This document shows positions 1 through 6,947 of a DNA stretch of 41,291 nt, piece by piece (position 1 is the stretch's first letter; each line of letters starts with the position of its first letter). The position numbers and the translations under genes are program-made. The notes below the pieces were generated by a model that was not told the DNA's origin, ran no database searches, and saw only the letters and a program-made list of their open reading frames with translations. The stretch is from a virus, in IMG/VR virus record IMGVR_UViG_3300032050_000300, positions 1 to 41,291 of that record. One strand, 5' to 3'.

Positions 1-107
1 TTGAACCTTTGATCTTCTTTTGATGCCGGGTATGGGTTCATGGCTTCCAACGCCTCCAGCGCTTGAATAAGCACATCACGTTTTACTTGCACTTGCTGTT
101 TAGTCAT
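1..107 (-). CDS. Hypothetical small phage protein, N-terminal part only
   Basis: This leftward reading frame begins with ATG at 107 and runs off the window after about 35 residues. The start follows a strong purine-rich ribosome site (AAGGGGGGAG) and overlaps the stop of the upstream gene as ATGA, so it belongs to the same translationally coupled operon. The visible sequence begins MTKQQVQVKRDVLIQALEAL, a basic then amphipathic helical start. Phage proteins of unknown function often begin this way. No domain can be named from the fragment. Confidence 0.6.
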   Translation of the reverse strand, partial: MTKQQVQVKRDVLIQALEALEAMNPYPASKEDQRF

Positions 108-286
108 TTCTCCCCCCTTGCGCGGATGGCTTCAGCGCAAGCATCGCCGTCTGCATGTGTCCATCCGTCACACACCCTCGCACACGCCTCACGCTCGGAC
201 TTCACCCTGATACGAACTTGCTCGATGATGGTATCGGCTTGCCACTCGGGAATCTCGGGGAACAGTTCCATGATCCAGTCTTTCAT
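104..286 (-). CDS. Small acidic phage protein with an EREACARVCD motif
   Basis: A 60-residue hypothetical protein. An upstream ATG in the same frame exists, but 286 is preferred: it follows AAGGAGAGA and overlaps the stop of the preceding gene as ATGA. The N-terminal half (MKDWIMELFPEIPEWQADTI) is acidic and aromatic. The C-terminal half has the pattern EREACARVCD, a short spacer, then AEAIRARGEK. The next gene (283-525) carries the same C-terminal pattern, so the two look like tandem paralogues. Short proteins with this ending are common among uncharacterised phage genes. No function is assigned. Confidence 0.7.
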   Translation of the reverse strand: MKDWIMELFPEIPEWQADTIIEQVRIRVKSEREACARVCDGWTHADGDACAEAIRARGEK

Positions 287-525
287 TTCTCTCTCCTTGC
301 GCGGATGGCGACGGCTGCATCCCATGCGTGAGTGTCACTGTCTCGCCCTCCAACTTCATCACACACCTTCGCACACGCCTCGCGCTCGGCGGCAGCGACA
401 AGGGCGGCGAAGCGGACGAGGTAATCAATCCCGAGATGCCAAACGGGAACATGCCAGTCTTCTAGGTCTTTTTCAACTCCTATCCCAGCCTCCCGCGCCA
501 TGCGGATGATGTCGTCTCGGTTCAT
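283..525 (-). CDS. Small phage protein, tandem paralogue with EREACAKVCD motif
   Basis: An 80-residue hypothetical protein starting at ATG 525 after AAAGGAGAAAG, coupled by ATGA overlaps on both sides. Its N-terminus (MNRDDIIRMAREAGIG) is helical and resembles the start of many small phage proteins. After an aromatic middle (DWHVPVWHLGIDYLVRFAAL) it ends with EREACAKVCDE, a variable acidic stretch and AAVAIRARREK, closely matching the C-terminus of the following gene. Two Cys five residues apart are shared by both, but a metal site cannot be shown. Function unknown. Confidence 0.75.
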   Translation of the reverse strand: MNRDDIIRMAREAGIGVEKDLEDWHVPVWHLGIDYLVRFAALVAAAEREACAKVCDEVGGRDSDTHAWDAAVAIRARREK

Positions 526-752
526 TTCTCTTTCTCCTTTAACTTGGCAAGAACTTCCCTGCCTTTGTCAGTCAGTCGGTCAACGGCAACAAGGTTGCCA
601 GCACGGTGAACGGTGGGGCCATTGCCAATCAGCCCTCGGGTACGAAGCGACCAGTACGTCATCCACGAACCGCGCTTGCTGTTGTACATCTTGAACCCCC
701 AGCCTTTCTCAAACATCTTCAGCATGAAGATTTGATGGGGTGATAGGTTCAT
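522..752 (-). CDS. Small basic protein, possibly winged-helix
   Basis: A 76-residue basic protein with start at 752, stop overlapping the next ATG (ATGA). Its layout is an N-terminal helix (SPHQIFMLKMFEKGWGF), a basic aromatic stretch (KRGSWMTYWSLRTRGLIGNG) and a C-terminal helix (LTDKGREVLAKLKEKEK). The pattern 'LRTRGLI...LTDKGREVL' is what one expects in a small winged-helix or MarR-type fold, so DNA binding is a reasonable guess but only that. It could contribute to regulation of this operon. No characterised homologue is recognised. Confidence 0.7.
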   Translation of the reverse strand: MNLSPHQIFMLKMFEKGWGFKMYNSKRGSWMTYWSLRTRGLIGNGPTVHRAGNLVAVDRLTDKGREVLAKLKEKEK

Positions 753-1015
753 TTGAGTTGAAGTGCGTTGTGGATTAGGCGCAGCACGTTGTCGATCATC
801 TCGTCGTACACGCCGGGATCAGTGTCCTTGATTACTTGCAGGACAATTTGTGCCTCACCCAGCACCTTCACATCCTCGTACCCGAGATCAACAACTTCCT
901 CGACCACATCCATCGCCACTGCGTACACCGCCTCATACAGTTTGGGATCGGTGATCGTGATGTTGTCCTTAATTGCTTTCTCGATGATTGCTTCTTTTCT
1001 CTCATCAGTAATCAT
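749..1015 (-). CDS. Hypothetical acidic helical phage protein
   Basis: An 88-residue acidic protein, almost entirely predicted helical and rich in Ile, Val, Asp and Glu (for example DVVEEVVDLGYEDVKVLGEA). The frame is open further upstream to 1153, but ATG 1015 is chosen because it overlaps the stop of the preceding gene as ATGA and follows a GAGGAAGAGGAAGA purine run. Its own stop overlaps the next start in the same way. No motif points to a function. Confidence 0.7.
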   Translation of the reverse strand: MITDERKEAIIEKAIKDNITITDPKLYEAVYAVAMDVVEEVVDLGYEDVKVLGEAQIVLQVIKDTDPGVYDEMIDNVLRLIHNALQLK

Positions 1016-1398
1016 GGTTCTTCCTCTTCCTCGTCGTATGTCCACTCGTCTGCGAGAACAGGCGCGTTGCGGAACAATTTGTAGTTGGCCCTGAAGTTGC
1101 GGCGCTGGTCGTCGGTCAAGTGAAGATCCTTGGGGGCAACATTGTCGAAGCATGCTTGGATCAACTTCTCGCGGAACCGCTCGGCGTCGAACTCCAGCCA
1201 GATGGCGTACGCGTCGATTCCGCTGCGCTTGGTATTAAAGAAAAAATTCATGGCCGATTGCGCGTCCTCATGCGGACGAACCGCCACCTTGCCAAGTAAC
1301 ACGGGAGCAATGCACGCGTCCTTCACTGCGTGCGCCACTACTGCGGTCAAGATACGTTTCTCGGCAATCGCGTTGGTACTCATAGTTACTGATGTCAT
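1012..1398 (-). CDS. Hypothetical phage protein with acidic tail
   Basis: A 128-residue protein. The start at 1398 follows GCGGAGAG and overlaps the stop of the upstream gene; a second in-frame ATG five codons later is a less likely start. The body is mixed alpha/beta with basic and aromatic residues (WLEFDAERFREKLIQACF) and ends in a run of five glutamates (EEEEEP). The glutamate run also supplies the purine-rich ribosome site of the next gene, a nice example of overlapping use. No recognised family. Confidence 0.7.
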   Translation of the reverse strand: MTSVTMSTNAIAEKRILTAVVAHAVKDACIAPVLLGKVAVRPHEDAQSAMNFFFNTKRSGIDAYAIWLEFDAERFREKLIQACFDNVAPKDLHLTDDQRRNFRANYKLFRNAPVLADEWTYDEEEEEP

Positions 1399-1556
1399 CG
1401 GTCTCTCCGCAGTTCCGCTTGTGCTTGTTGTGCGCGCTCGTACTTGGAGCGCGTAGTCAAGTTAATCTCTTTGAGAACCTTGGCAAACGCTTTGCATGGT
1501 TTGCACGTGCCGCATTTGTTGCCGCAAGGTTTGTACACAGTCGCTTCGTAATTCAT
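1395..1556 (-). CDS. Cys-rich mini-protein, possible zinc binder
   Basis: A 53-residue frame starting at ATG 1556 and ending at TGA 1395-1397, joined to both neighbours by ATGA overlaps. Near the N-terminus are four cysteines in the order C-x3-C-x2-C-x2-C (CGNKCGTCKPC, residues 11-21), followed by a charged, probably helical tail rich in Arg, Gln and Ala. Four closely spaced Cys suggest a small zinc or iron-sulfur site, though a short knuckle with this spacing is not a named family I recognise. Two other small Cys-containing proteins occur at 7532-7747 and 13542-13757. Confidence 0.6.
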   Translation of the reverse strand: MNYEATVYKPCGNKCGTCKPCKAFAKVLKEINLTTRSKYERAQQAQAELRRDR

Positions 1557-1810
1557 TCGATCACCTCTCGCCCTTCTATGCGGGCTTTGATTTCTTCGGC
1601 CATGGCCGCGTCCCGAATCTTTGACGGGTTTGTTTTCGCCATCACACGGATGGACACTGCGCAGTGCGTCTCGACGCCAGCCAGTGCTTCATCGACCTCC
1701 GGGCTCATGTCTGGGCCCAACGCTTCACGAAGAACTCGGAAGTCATGGATCAGTTGGGCAGCCACCTCAGCCATGTTTGCACGCGCTCGAACGTGCTTGG
1801 GACCTATCAT
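1553..1810 (-). CDS. Hypothetical helical phage protein
   Basis: An 85-residue, mainly helical protein starting MIGPKHVRARANMAEVAA. The frame is open to 1882, but ATG 1810 overlaps the stop of the gene 1807-1968 as ATGA and has AAGGA upstream, which decides the start. It has an acidic middle (LGPDMSPEVDEALAGVE) and a C-terminal helical segment (MAEEIKARIEGREVIE). No catalytic or binding motif is apparent. Confidence 0.65.
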   Translation of the reverse strand: MIGPKHVRARANMAEVAAQLIHDFRVLREALGPDMSPEVDEALAGVETHCAVSIRVMAKTNPSKIRDAAMAEEIKARIEGREVIE

Positions 1811-1968
1811 ACCGAGTCCTTTCGGCGCACCGGAGAAACCAAAATCCACTTGTCGCCAAGCACACGAACCGCCTTGACCCACTTGCGCATGTTGGAGCGG
1901 CTGGTCTGCGTTGGTACGCCAGCCACGAACCAGTTCTTACGGGCGCGGCGCAGCATTTCTGTTTTCAT
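1807..1968 (-). CDS. Small basic protein, first gene of a leftward operon
   Basis: A 53-residue, strongly basic protein beginning MKTEMLRRARKNWFVAGVPT. Near its N-terminus 'QTSRSNMRKWVKAV' reads like a short helix-turn-helix recognition segment. The start at 1968 has AAGGGA upstream, and a good promoter lies at 1981-2009. Its stop overlaps the next start (ATGA). Charge, size and position just after a promoter and an inverted repeat make a nucleic-acid-binding role plausible. This is inference only. Confidence 0.65.
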   Translation of the reverse strand: MKTEMLRRARKNWFVAGVPTQTSRSNMRKWVKAVRVLGDKWILVSPVRRKDSV

Positions 1969-1980
1969 CTGAGTCCCTTA

Positions 1981-2009
1981 AATTTACGTTGGTGAACGAT
2001 CGGAGTCAA
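1981..2009 (-). promoter_or_regulatory. Sigma70-type promoter for the 1968-to-1 operon
   Basis: On the minus strand TTGACT (2009-2004) and TAAATT (1986-1981) are separated by exactly 17 nt. This fits a host sigma70 promoter firing about 6-8 nt before the start codon at 1968. The inverted repeat IR1 abuts the -35 element on its upstream side. Confidence 0.6.
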
Positions 2010-2010
2010 C

Positions 2011-2040
2011 GCACAACCTGACGCGCTTGTCAGGTTGTGC
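2011..2040. repeat. Inverted repeat IR1 (type A/A), candidate operator
   Basis: A perfect 12-bp palindrome with a 6-nt spacer: GCACAACCTGAC, GCGCTT, GTCAGGTTGTGC. It lies in the short non-coding gap between genes 2048-2188 and 1807-1968, one base upstream of the promoter's -35 element. It has no T-tract on either strand, so it is unlikely to be an intrinsic terminator. It is one of seven related elements. Confidence 0.85.
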
Positions 2041-2047
2041 TCTCATG

Positions 2048-2188
2048 TTAGCGCTCGTGCTTGGGTGGCGCGGGTGGATGGTCAGCCAACCGCTCGTTGG
2101 TGCGAGGGTCGAGACCGAGGTGACGGCACAACAGATACAGTGTCGTCTCGATACGCTTCAGGCGGGCTTCGATGCTGTCGGGGTTCAT
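2048..2188 (-). CDS. Small phage protein, last gene of its operon
   Basis: A 46-residue protein starting at ATG 2188, which overlaps the stop of the preceding 216-residue gene (ATGA). It reads as an N-terminal amphipathic helix (MNPDSIEARLKRIETTLYLL), a CRHLGLDP turn and a proline-rich basic tail (DHPPAPPKHER). The helix has the heptad look of a short coiled coil, so it may oligomerise. Function unknown. Confidence 0.6.
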   Translation of the reverse strand: MNPDSIEARLKRIETTLYLLCRHLGLDPRTNERLADHPPAPPKHER

Positions 2189-2835
2189 GACTTGTTCATC
2201 CTTCGTAGTTTGGCTTCAACGGCAGCGGCAACAAGCTCGTTCACATATTCCTGTGAACCCACTCGGCTTGGCACTCGCTTGGGTATGGTGAGCTTGGAAA
2301 GATACTCGTTGGGGATAAGCACCTTCAGTTCGGGGTGCGCCGCACACGCGCCGCTGAGAGAACGATACCCCGCGAACACCAAGCGCAGACGGTGATACAC
2401 AGAGTCCCACTTCTTGCTAATTTCTACCCTCTTGGCGAAATCTTGATACCGGGCCTTGAGGATGGCTACCTCGTTGGCGTACTCCTGTTCGACTGGCAGA
2501 TGATCGTTCACCATTACACCTACGTCAGGCAAGCCGGAGACAACGTACGGCGGGAAATAAACAGCGGCTCCCTTGTTCAGTCTCAACCGGACGTGATCGG
2601 CGTTGTCAGCGTAAACAAACTTATAGTCGAACAAAGTGATACGCTTTTGCCACGTCAACGGCATGACCTCCTTGAGGTGGTAGTGCTCACCCCACATGAT
2701 GCGTTCGGCCAGCGGGGCAGCGTCGACGTGTACATCTGATTTGTCGAACTTATGCTCGGCGGTTTCCTCTCGGGCGTATGCGGTAAGCAAGTTGCTGGTG
2801 TCCGACCAGAACTGTTTAGTAAATAACACTGTCAT
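2185..2835 (-). CDS. Hypothetical phage protein, 216 residues
   Basis: A soluble mixed alpha/beta protein of 216 residues, starting at 2835 after an AGGAG site 9 nt upstream. It has no membrane segment or signal peptide. The C-terminal part is basic with helices (ELVAAAVEAKLRRMNKS). It directly follows the AAA+/VWA/DUF3150-like group (gap of 13 bp after 2849), so it may be the fourth member of that functional unit. The sequence does not match a family I can name. Confidence 0.75.
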   Translation of the reverse strand: MTVLFTKQFWSDTSNLLTAYAREETAEHKFDKSDVHVDAAPLAERIMWGEHYHLKEVMPLTWQKRITLFDYKFVYADNADHVRLRLNKGAAVYFPPYVVSGLPDVGVMVNDHLPVEQEYANEVAILKARYQDFAKRVEISKKWDSVYHRLRLVFAGYRSLSGACAAHPELKVLIPNEYLSKLTIPKRVPSRVGSQEYVNELVAAAVEAKLRRMNKS

Positions 2836-2848
2836 GGTTTACTCCTGA

Positions 2849-3715
2849 TCAGAAAAGACCGGCCATCTTGGACATGATCGCTTCGAGTTCGGACTGCGCC
2901 GTATTGCGCGCACCGATGTCCTCGCGCACCAAGTCAGGTGCGAGGGCGTACTTACCCACGTTGCGCTCGATGTCGGTCACCAGTGCCGACACCGTGGGGT
3001 CGTCCATGATGTTGAGTTTCTTGGCGCGCTCGACCATCTCCGTGATGTTGTTGAACAACGAGTCGTGGAAGAACGAACCATCGTGACCGATGGGCACGGC
3101 CAGCTTCTCGGCCGCCTTTTTGATTGGCTGAAGCAACTCGGACACGAGGTACTTAGTGATGCCCTCCTCGGCCTCGCGGATAGCGGAGTCGAGTGATGCA
3201 CGGTCGTCGTCGCTGATCTCCACGCGGAAGTCGTTGACCGTAGGCACAGGCAGGAACTTGAGCCCGATGTCGTACCGCGCACGGATGTCGGTGGGGTAGT
3301 CCTTCGGGTCGCCGAGGTGCTTGAGACGAGCGAGGTCTTGTGCAACAAGCGTGTCCCACTTGGGCGCGAGGTTGTCCACCTTGCGCTTGGCAACGGCGAT
3401 GAGTTCCCGCACTCCGGCAGTGAAGTCGAAGTACATGGCGCTCGGCAGCATACGCACGCCATCATCCAGCCACGGGGTCGTGCTGCGCTGAACGTACTTG
3501 TACACGTCGTTGAACGCAGCGTTGGTGTCCTTGACCTCGTAGCAGTCGAGGAACAGGCGCTTGTTGAACCGGCCTGCCTTGAGCACGCCGGACTCGGCCT
3601 CGATCTTGGTGGTCTGCACCGAGTCGTACGCATAGGGCTGGAACATACTGCGCTTCAAGCGCACGAGGATGGCACGTTCAGCGAGCGAAGGGATCTTGAT
3701 GTCATTGAGATTCAT
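2849..3715 (-). CDS. DUF3150-like protein of the AAA+/VWA cassette
   Basis: A 288-residue soluble, largely helical protein starting at ATG 3715 with GGAG upstream. The frame stays open far upstream to 4288, but that part lies antisense-in-frame over the VWA gene and inverted repeat IR2, and has no ribosome site. The N-terminus (LAERAILVRLKRSMFQPYAY), the conserved-looking 'GRFNKRLF' region and long charged helices recall DUF3150 proteins. In other phage and bacterial loci these sit beside CobS-like ATPases and VWA proteins, as here. Assignment is by context and general look, not by a search. A likely role is adaptor or substrate of the ATPase/VWA pair. Confidence 0.6.
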   Translation of the reverse strand: MNLNDIKIPSLAERAILVRLKRSMFQPYAYDSVQTTKIEAESGVLKAGRFNKRLFLDCYEVKDTNAAFNDVYKYVQRSTTPWLDDGVRMLPSAMYFDFTAGVRELIAVAKRKVDNLAPKWDTLVAQDLARLKHLGDPKDYPTDIRARYDIGLKFLPVPTVNDFRVEISDDDRASLDSAIREAEEGITKYLVSELLQPIKKAAEKLAVPIGHDGSFFHDSLFNNITEMVERAKKLNIMDDPTVSALVTDIERNVGKYALAPDLVREDIGARNTAQSELEAIMSKMAGLF

Positions 3716-3737
3716 GGTAAGTAACTCCGGTTGGTGT

Positions 3738-3767
3738 GTACATCCTGACGTGGTTGTCAGGATGTAC
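3738..3767. repeat. Inverted repeat IR2 (type B/B), candidate operator
   Basis: A perfect 12-bp palindrome with a 6-nt spacer: GTACATCCTGAC, GTGGTT, GTCAGGATGTAC. It sits in the gap between the VWA gene and the DUF3150-like gene, 22 bp before the start codon at 3715. Both arms differ from IR1 at the same symmetric positions, so symmetry is preserved. No clear -35/-10 pair is seen next to it. Confidence 0.85.
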
Positions 3768-3774
3768 GGGGTGA

Positions 3775-4953
3775 TTAAACTTTGAAGTGGACGGTCTCGC
3801 CCACGGCAGCAGGCGCAACTTTGTCGGTGGTGGACAGAACGATGCTCGGGGTGTTCACGCTGTCGGGCCATGGGGTGAGACCGTCGGTCAGGCACACGAT
3901 GCAGTCGAGGTCGGTCTCGTTCTTGTCGAACCACGCCCAACCCTCTCGCATGTCCGTACCTCCGCCACCCTTGGGGTCCCACTTGACGGGGAAGTCGTCG
4001 GGCTCGAAACGCTGCACACCGCACACCTCGCTGTCGACAGACAGCACGATGACTTCCTCGGGCATGCAGGTCTCGATGATGCGGTTGAAGTGTCCGTTGA
4101 ACGCGTCGGCCTCGCGCTGACCGATAGAGCCCGAGGTGTCGGCGATGAGTCCGATCTTGCCCATGCGCGGCTGCTTGTCGAGCGATGGCAGATAGATGCC
4201 TTGCCCCACGAAACGACGGTTGGGCCGCTTCCACGAGTAGTCGCTGGACACGAACGACTGCATGAACCGTTCGAGGATGGCATGCCACGGTGTCGGCGGG
4301 AAGATGATGTCCTTCAACACGCGCTGCATGTTTGCCGACAGTGCACCGACCATCTTGGCTGCGTTGGCTGCGCTGACCAGTTCACCACGCATCTGATCGC
4401 GCAGCGTCTCGGCCTCAACACCGATGGGCTCACCGTCCGGACAGGGCAACAAATCGTCGCCGATGCCGCCTACGTCGCCAGAGCGACCTATCATCTCCGA
4501 TGAGCCAGAGTCACCACCGGACCCACCGCCGCCACCTCCATCGTCCTCGGGCGGGTCGACGTACAACTGCTCCCACGTCATCTTCTCAGCACCGGCGTGC
4601 CGCTGCCCACCCTCGATGAACTCGCCGAGTCGCTCGGCGATGAGGGTCTCGTTGATCACCTTGTCCATGGCGATGTTGCACGCCCGCTGGTCTCGACCCT
4701 GCGCCGTACTCGGGTGACAGTGTAGGAACGCAACGTGCATTGCCTCATGCGCCAGCAGGAACACCACCTCGTCCACGCTGCGATCCTTGATGAACGTCGG
4801 GTTGATGTAGATGCGACCTCGCGCGTCGGCCCCTGCCGTCTTGGTCATGGTCTCGGTGAACGTGACCGGGCGCTGCAACGTGAGGTAGGCGAAGAAGGGT
4901 GCCTTGAGCACCATCTGGCTCATTGCCAGTTTGACCTTGGTTTCGTGGTTCAT
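3775..4953 (-). CDS. VWA-domain protein with HExxH metallopeptidase-like N-terminus
   Basis: A 392-residue protein of the DUF2201 type. The N-terminal domain has HEAMH at 69-73 followed by H78, the HExxH-x4-H pattern of a zinc peptidase-like fold. A Gly/Ser/Asp-rich linker (about 134-172) leads to a C-terminal VWA-like domain with the MIDAS residues D272-T-S274-G-S276, GGGGTD (T333) and TDG (D357). So it should bind a divalent metal at the MIDAS and probably zinc at the N-terminus. VWA proteins of this kind partner MoxR-family ATPases, and the ATPase gene ends 1 bp upstream. Start 4953 is set by this coupling; the open frame to 5049 lies inside the ATPase gene. The substrate is unknown. Confidence 0.85.
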   Translation of the reverse strand: MNHETKVKLAMSQMVLKAPFFAYLTLQRPVTFTETMTKTAGADARGRIYINPTFIKDRSVDEVVFLLAHEAMHVAFLHCHPSTAQGRDQRACNIAMDKVINETLIAERLGEFIEGGQRHAGAEKMTWEQLYVDPPEDDGGGGGGSGGDSGSSEMIGRSGDVGGIGDDLLPCPDGEPIGVEAETLRDQMRGELVSAANAAKMVGALSANMQRVLKDIIFPPTPWHAILERFMQSFVSSDYSWKRPNRRFVGQGIYLPSLDKQPRMGKIGLIADTSGSIGQREADAFNGHFNRIIETCMPEEVIVLSVDSEVCGVQRFEPDDFPVKWDPKGGGGTDMREGWAWFDKNETDLDCIVCLTDGLTPWPDSVNTPSIVLSTTDKVAPAAVGETVHFKV

Positions 4954-4954
4954 G

Positions 4955-5998
4955 TCAGACTCCGATGAATACTTGGGCGTTGTCGGGGTGCGCGGCCCAC
5001 GTGAGGAACGCAGCGGTGGCGGTGATCTCGGGTTTACGAACGTACGCACTACGCATGGTGAGCACCTCGTACTGCTTTTCTAGTCGACCCATGTACTCAA
5101 GCACAGCACCGATGTTCTGCTTGGTTGCGCGGTTAGCCATTGCACCGGCCATGGCGTACTTGGCTGCAAGGGAATCGGGAAGGGGAGAGGTACTCGGGGA
5201 CAGCAGGCAGGCGTCAGGGTTTGGCATCTCTGCCTCGACCCGACGGAACGCAGCGACCTCGGCCGCCGCACCCTCGCCAACGAACCCTTGGGCCAGCGTC
5301 ATGGTCAGATCCAAGGGCAGGTCGCCACCAGCAGCACGGGCGAACATCTCCCACGAACGCTCGGTGGGGTTCTCGCGCTTGTCCGCATCGAACGCGTTGA
5401 GCAGGTTTGGGCGGAACCCGAGGAACGACACGATCCACAGGGGCAGGCCCGCCTTGATCGCCCACGATTGCCAGCCTTTGAGGTCGGACTCCATGTCGAA
5501 GTGAGCAAGGCGATTCGCTGTGTGGCTAGGCATGCGGTTGGACGCTGCCTTGTCCGTCTGTCGGTTACCAGTGGCAACGATATGCACACCGGGGTGCAGC
5601 TTGAACTCGGCAATGCGACGGTCGAGGATCAGACCGTTGAGGGTGTTGAACATCATCGGCACTGCTTGGTTCAACTCGTCGATCACGAGCATTGCCTTGC
5701 CATGCCGCTCGGCCAGTTCGTTGATCCCCAGCAGGAATGCCGGGGTGATCCACTTGGTGCTGGTCTCGGTGACCATGGGCAGGCCAGTCAGATCCACCGG
5801 GTCGTGGTTCGAGGGTCGGAACATTCTGACCGGGCTGTCAGGATGTTCCATCGGCAGCATGCCCAGAGCCTTGGGCAGACCCTCGGTTGCGAGGTGAGAC
5901 TTGCCGCAACCCGGCGCGCCCCAGACCATGATGGCCTGAGTGGGGTTGTTCTTCAGGACGTGCGAAGCGAGCGAGATGATGCTGGCATAGTTTGCCAT
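4955..5998 (-). CDS. MoxR/CobS-like AAA+ ATPase
   Basis: A 347-residue single-domain AAA+ ATPase. The Walker A motif is GAPGCGKS (27-34), Walker B is MLVIDEL (103-109; D107, E108), and a sensor-1 asparagine lies in VATGNRQ (N145). These, with the compact N-terminal start and the neighbour encoding a VWA protein, point to the MoxR/CobS branch. Members assemble as hexameric rings that remodel or load metal into partners with help from VWA proteins. It is the first gene of the cassette, driven by a near-consensus promoter at 6057-6085, with GGAG 8 nt before ATG 5998. Inverted repeat IR3 lies within codons about 50-60. Phage-specific role unknown. Confidence 0.88.
   Translation of the reverse strand: MANYASIISLASHVLKNNPTQAIMVWGAPGCGKSHLATEGLPKALGMLPMEHPDSPVRMFRPSNHDPVDLTGLPMVTETSTKWITPAFLLGINELAERHGKAMLVIDELNQAVPMMFNTLNGLILDRRIAEFKLHPGVHIVATGNRQTDKAASNRMPSHTANRLAHFDMESDLKGWQSWAIKAGLPLWIVSFLGFRPNLLNAFDADKRENPTERSWEMFARAAGGDLPLDLTMTLAQGFVGEGAAAEVAAFRRVEAEMPNPDACLLSPSTSPLPDSLAAKYAMAGAMANRATKQNIGAVLEYMGRLEKQYEVLTMRSAYVRKPEITATAAFLTWAAHPDNAQVFIGV
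5818..5849. repeat. Inverted repeat IR3 (type B/B) inside the ATPase gene
   Basis: Arms GGAACATTCTGAC and GTCAGGATGTTCC around the 6-nt spacer CGGGCT form 13 bp with a single mismatch. It is the only family member inside a coding region, over codons about 50-60 of the AAA+ gene, roughly 150-180 bp after its start. Spacer length and CTGAC/GTCAG core match the intergenic copies. Confidence 0.7.
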
Positions 5999-6056
5999 TT
6001 GAATTACTCCGAGTGAATTACTAAGGCGTTGTCAGCGAACTGCGACAACAGACTAC

Positions 6057-6085
6057 ATTATGATACAAATCAATACACTTGTCAA
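6057..6085 (-). promoter_or_regulatory. Near-consensus sigma70 promoter of the AAA+/VWA operon
   Basis: On the minus strand a perfect TTGACA (6085-6080) and CATAAT (6062-6057) are 17 nt apart, giving a leader of about 50 nt before ATG 5998. The -35 region sits in the partial palindrome ACACTTG-T-CAAGTGT (6076-6090, plus strand). The upstream sequence AAACACACTTGACA is identical to that of the promoter at 7849-7877. Confidence 0.75.
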
Positions 6086-6091
6086 GTGTGT

Positions 6092-6928
6092 TTACTTCCT
6101 CCAGCGATCAACGGGGGGCAACTCCCCGAGCGGGATCTCCTTTTCAGTGAAGCAGTGGAACTCCTTGTAGACAAGGCGTTGTAGCTTTGCCTGCCATCTC
6201 CAGTCCAGCATGCGGACAGCCACCACGTTGTCGTTGGCGTACTTGTACCGCTGTGCACACAGCAGGCGCAGCAGGCGAGGGAACATCTCGACGTTGGTCG
6301 GGTCGTCGTGTACATCGCTCACTGCGTGGCGGGTCACGGCGTGCGGGGTGTCGCCGAGTAAGGCGGTCATGTCGTTACCGCTGAGTGCGTGCACTGCGGT
6401 CACCCACTGTGTGAACGGAACGAACTTCTCTCGCGCTGCCTTGGCCGCTCGTCGGTCTACGTGCAGGACGGTGTGTTTTGCCACGTTCACCAGTTCGCCG
6501 GGTGCGAGGACAAACTTAGGTGGTGCTCCTTCCGCTGTGCTGCGTACGAACGTGAGCCCACGGTCATAGCTATTGGCCTGAACCCACCCTTCATGACAGT
6601 GGAACCACAACGAGCCCCGGCGCATGGATGCGTACATGCCATAGGGGCACACTGCCGTGATGAACTCGCTGGAGGATTGGCTGTCGTACCGGGTGAGTAC
6701 CACCCGACCGTCGGGGTAGTAGGTCACAAGGTCCGTGCTGTGCAGGCGGGCAGCGATGCGCCCGTCGTCGTACTTGACGATGGTCTTGTTGCGGTTCGGC
6801 CGTCCGCCATCGTTGATGGCCCGGACGTTGGGGTCTCCCTTGCGCCACTGGTGGCCGCGATCCCACTGGATGCGGGCGGATTCATAACTGCCAAGCGTGG
6901 GCAGGTCTCGGGTGCTGATTGCGAACAT
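6092..6928 (-). CDS. Hypothetical phage protein, 278 residues
   Basis: A 278-residue soluble protein with start at 6928 after AAAGGAAA. The first half is rich in beta-type, charged stretches (YDDGRIAARLHSTDLVTYYP; VVLTRYDSQSSSEF), suggesting repeated short hairpins. The second half is more helical and basic. No catalytic motif is evident. It is the last gene of the operon starting at 7747 and lies just before the AAA+/VWA promoter. Inverted repeat IR4 is 19 bp upstream of its start. Function unknown. Confidence 0.75.
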   Translation of the reverse strand: MFAISTRDLPTLGSYESARIQWDRGHQWRKGDPNVRAINDGGRPNRNKTIVKYDDGRIAARLHSTDLVTYYPDGRVVLTRYDSQSSSEFITAVCPYGMYASMRRGSLWFHCHEGWVQANSYDRGLTFVRSTAEGAPPKFVLAPGELVNVAKHTVLHVDRRAAKAAREKFVPFTQWVTAVHALSGNDMTALLGDTPHAVTRHAVSDVHDDPTNVEMFPRLLRLLCAQRYKYANDNVVAVRMLDWRWQAKLQRLVYKEFHCFTEKEIPLGELPPVDRWRK

Positions 6929-6947
6929 GGTTTGTTTCCTTTGTTGT

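Noticed and set aside
2849-4288. Upstream extension of the DUF3150-like gene to 4288
   Set aside because: The extension lies over the VWA gene in another frame and crosses IR2; a ribosome site is present only before 3715.
3787-4503. Rightward 238-residue frame over the VWA gene
   Set aside because: Antisense shadow; the opposite strand has clear MIDAS motifs and coupled starts.
4951-4960. CTGAC directly before the ATGs at 4953 and 7530 as extra operator half-sites
   Set aside because: The core arises from the stop TGA of the previous gene followed by C and then ATG; no second half at 6 nt is present.
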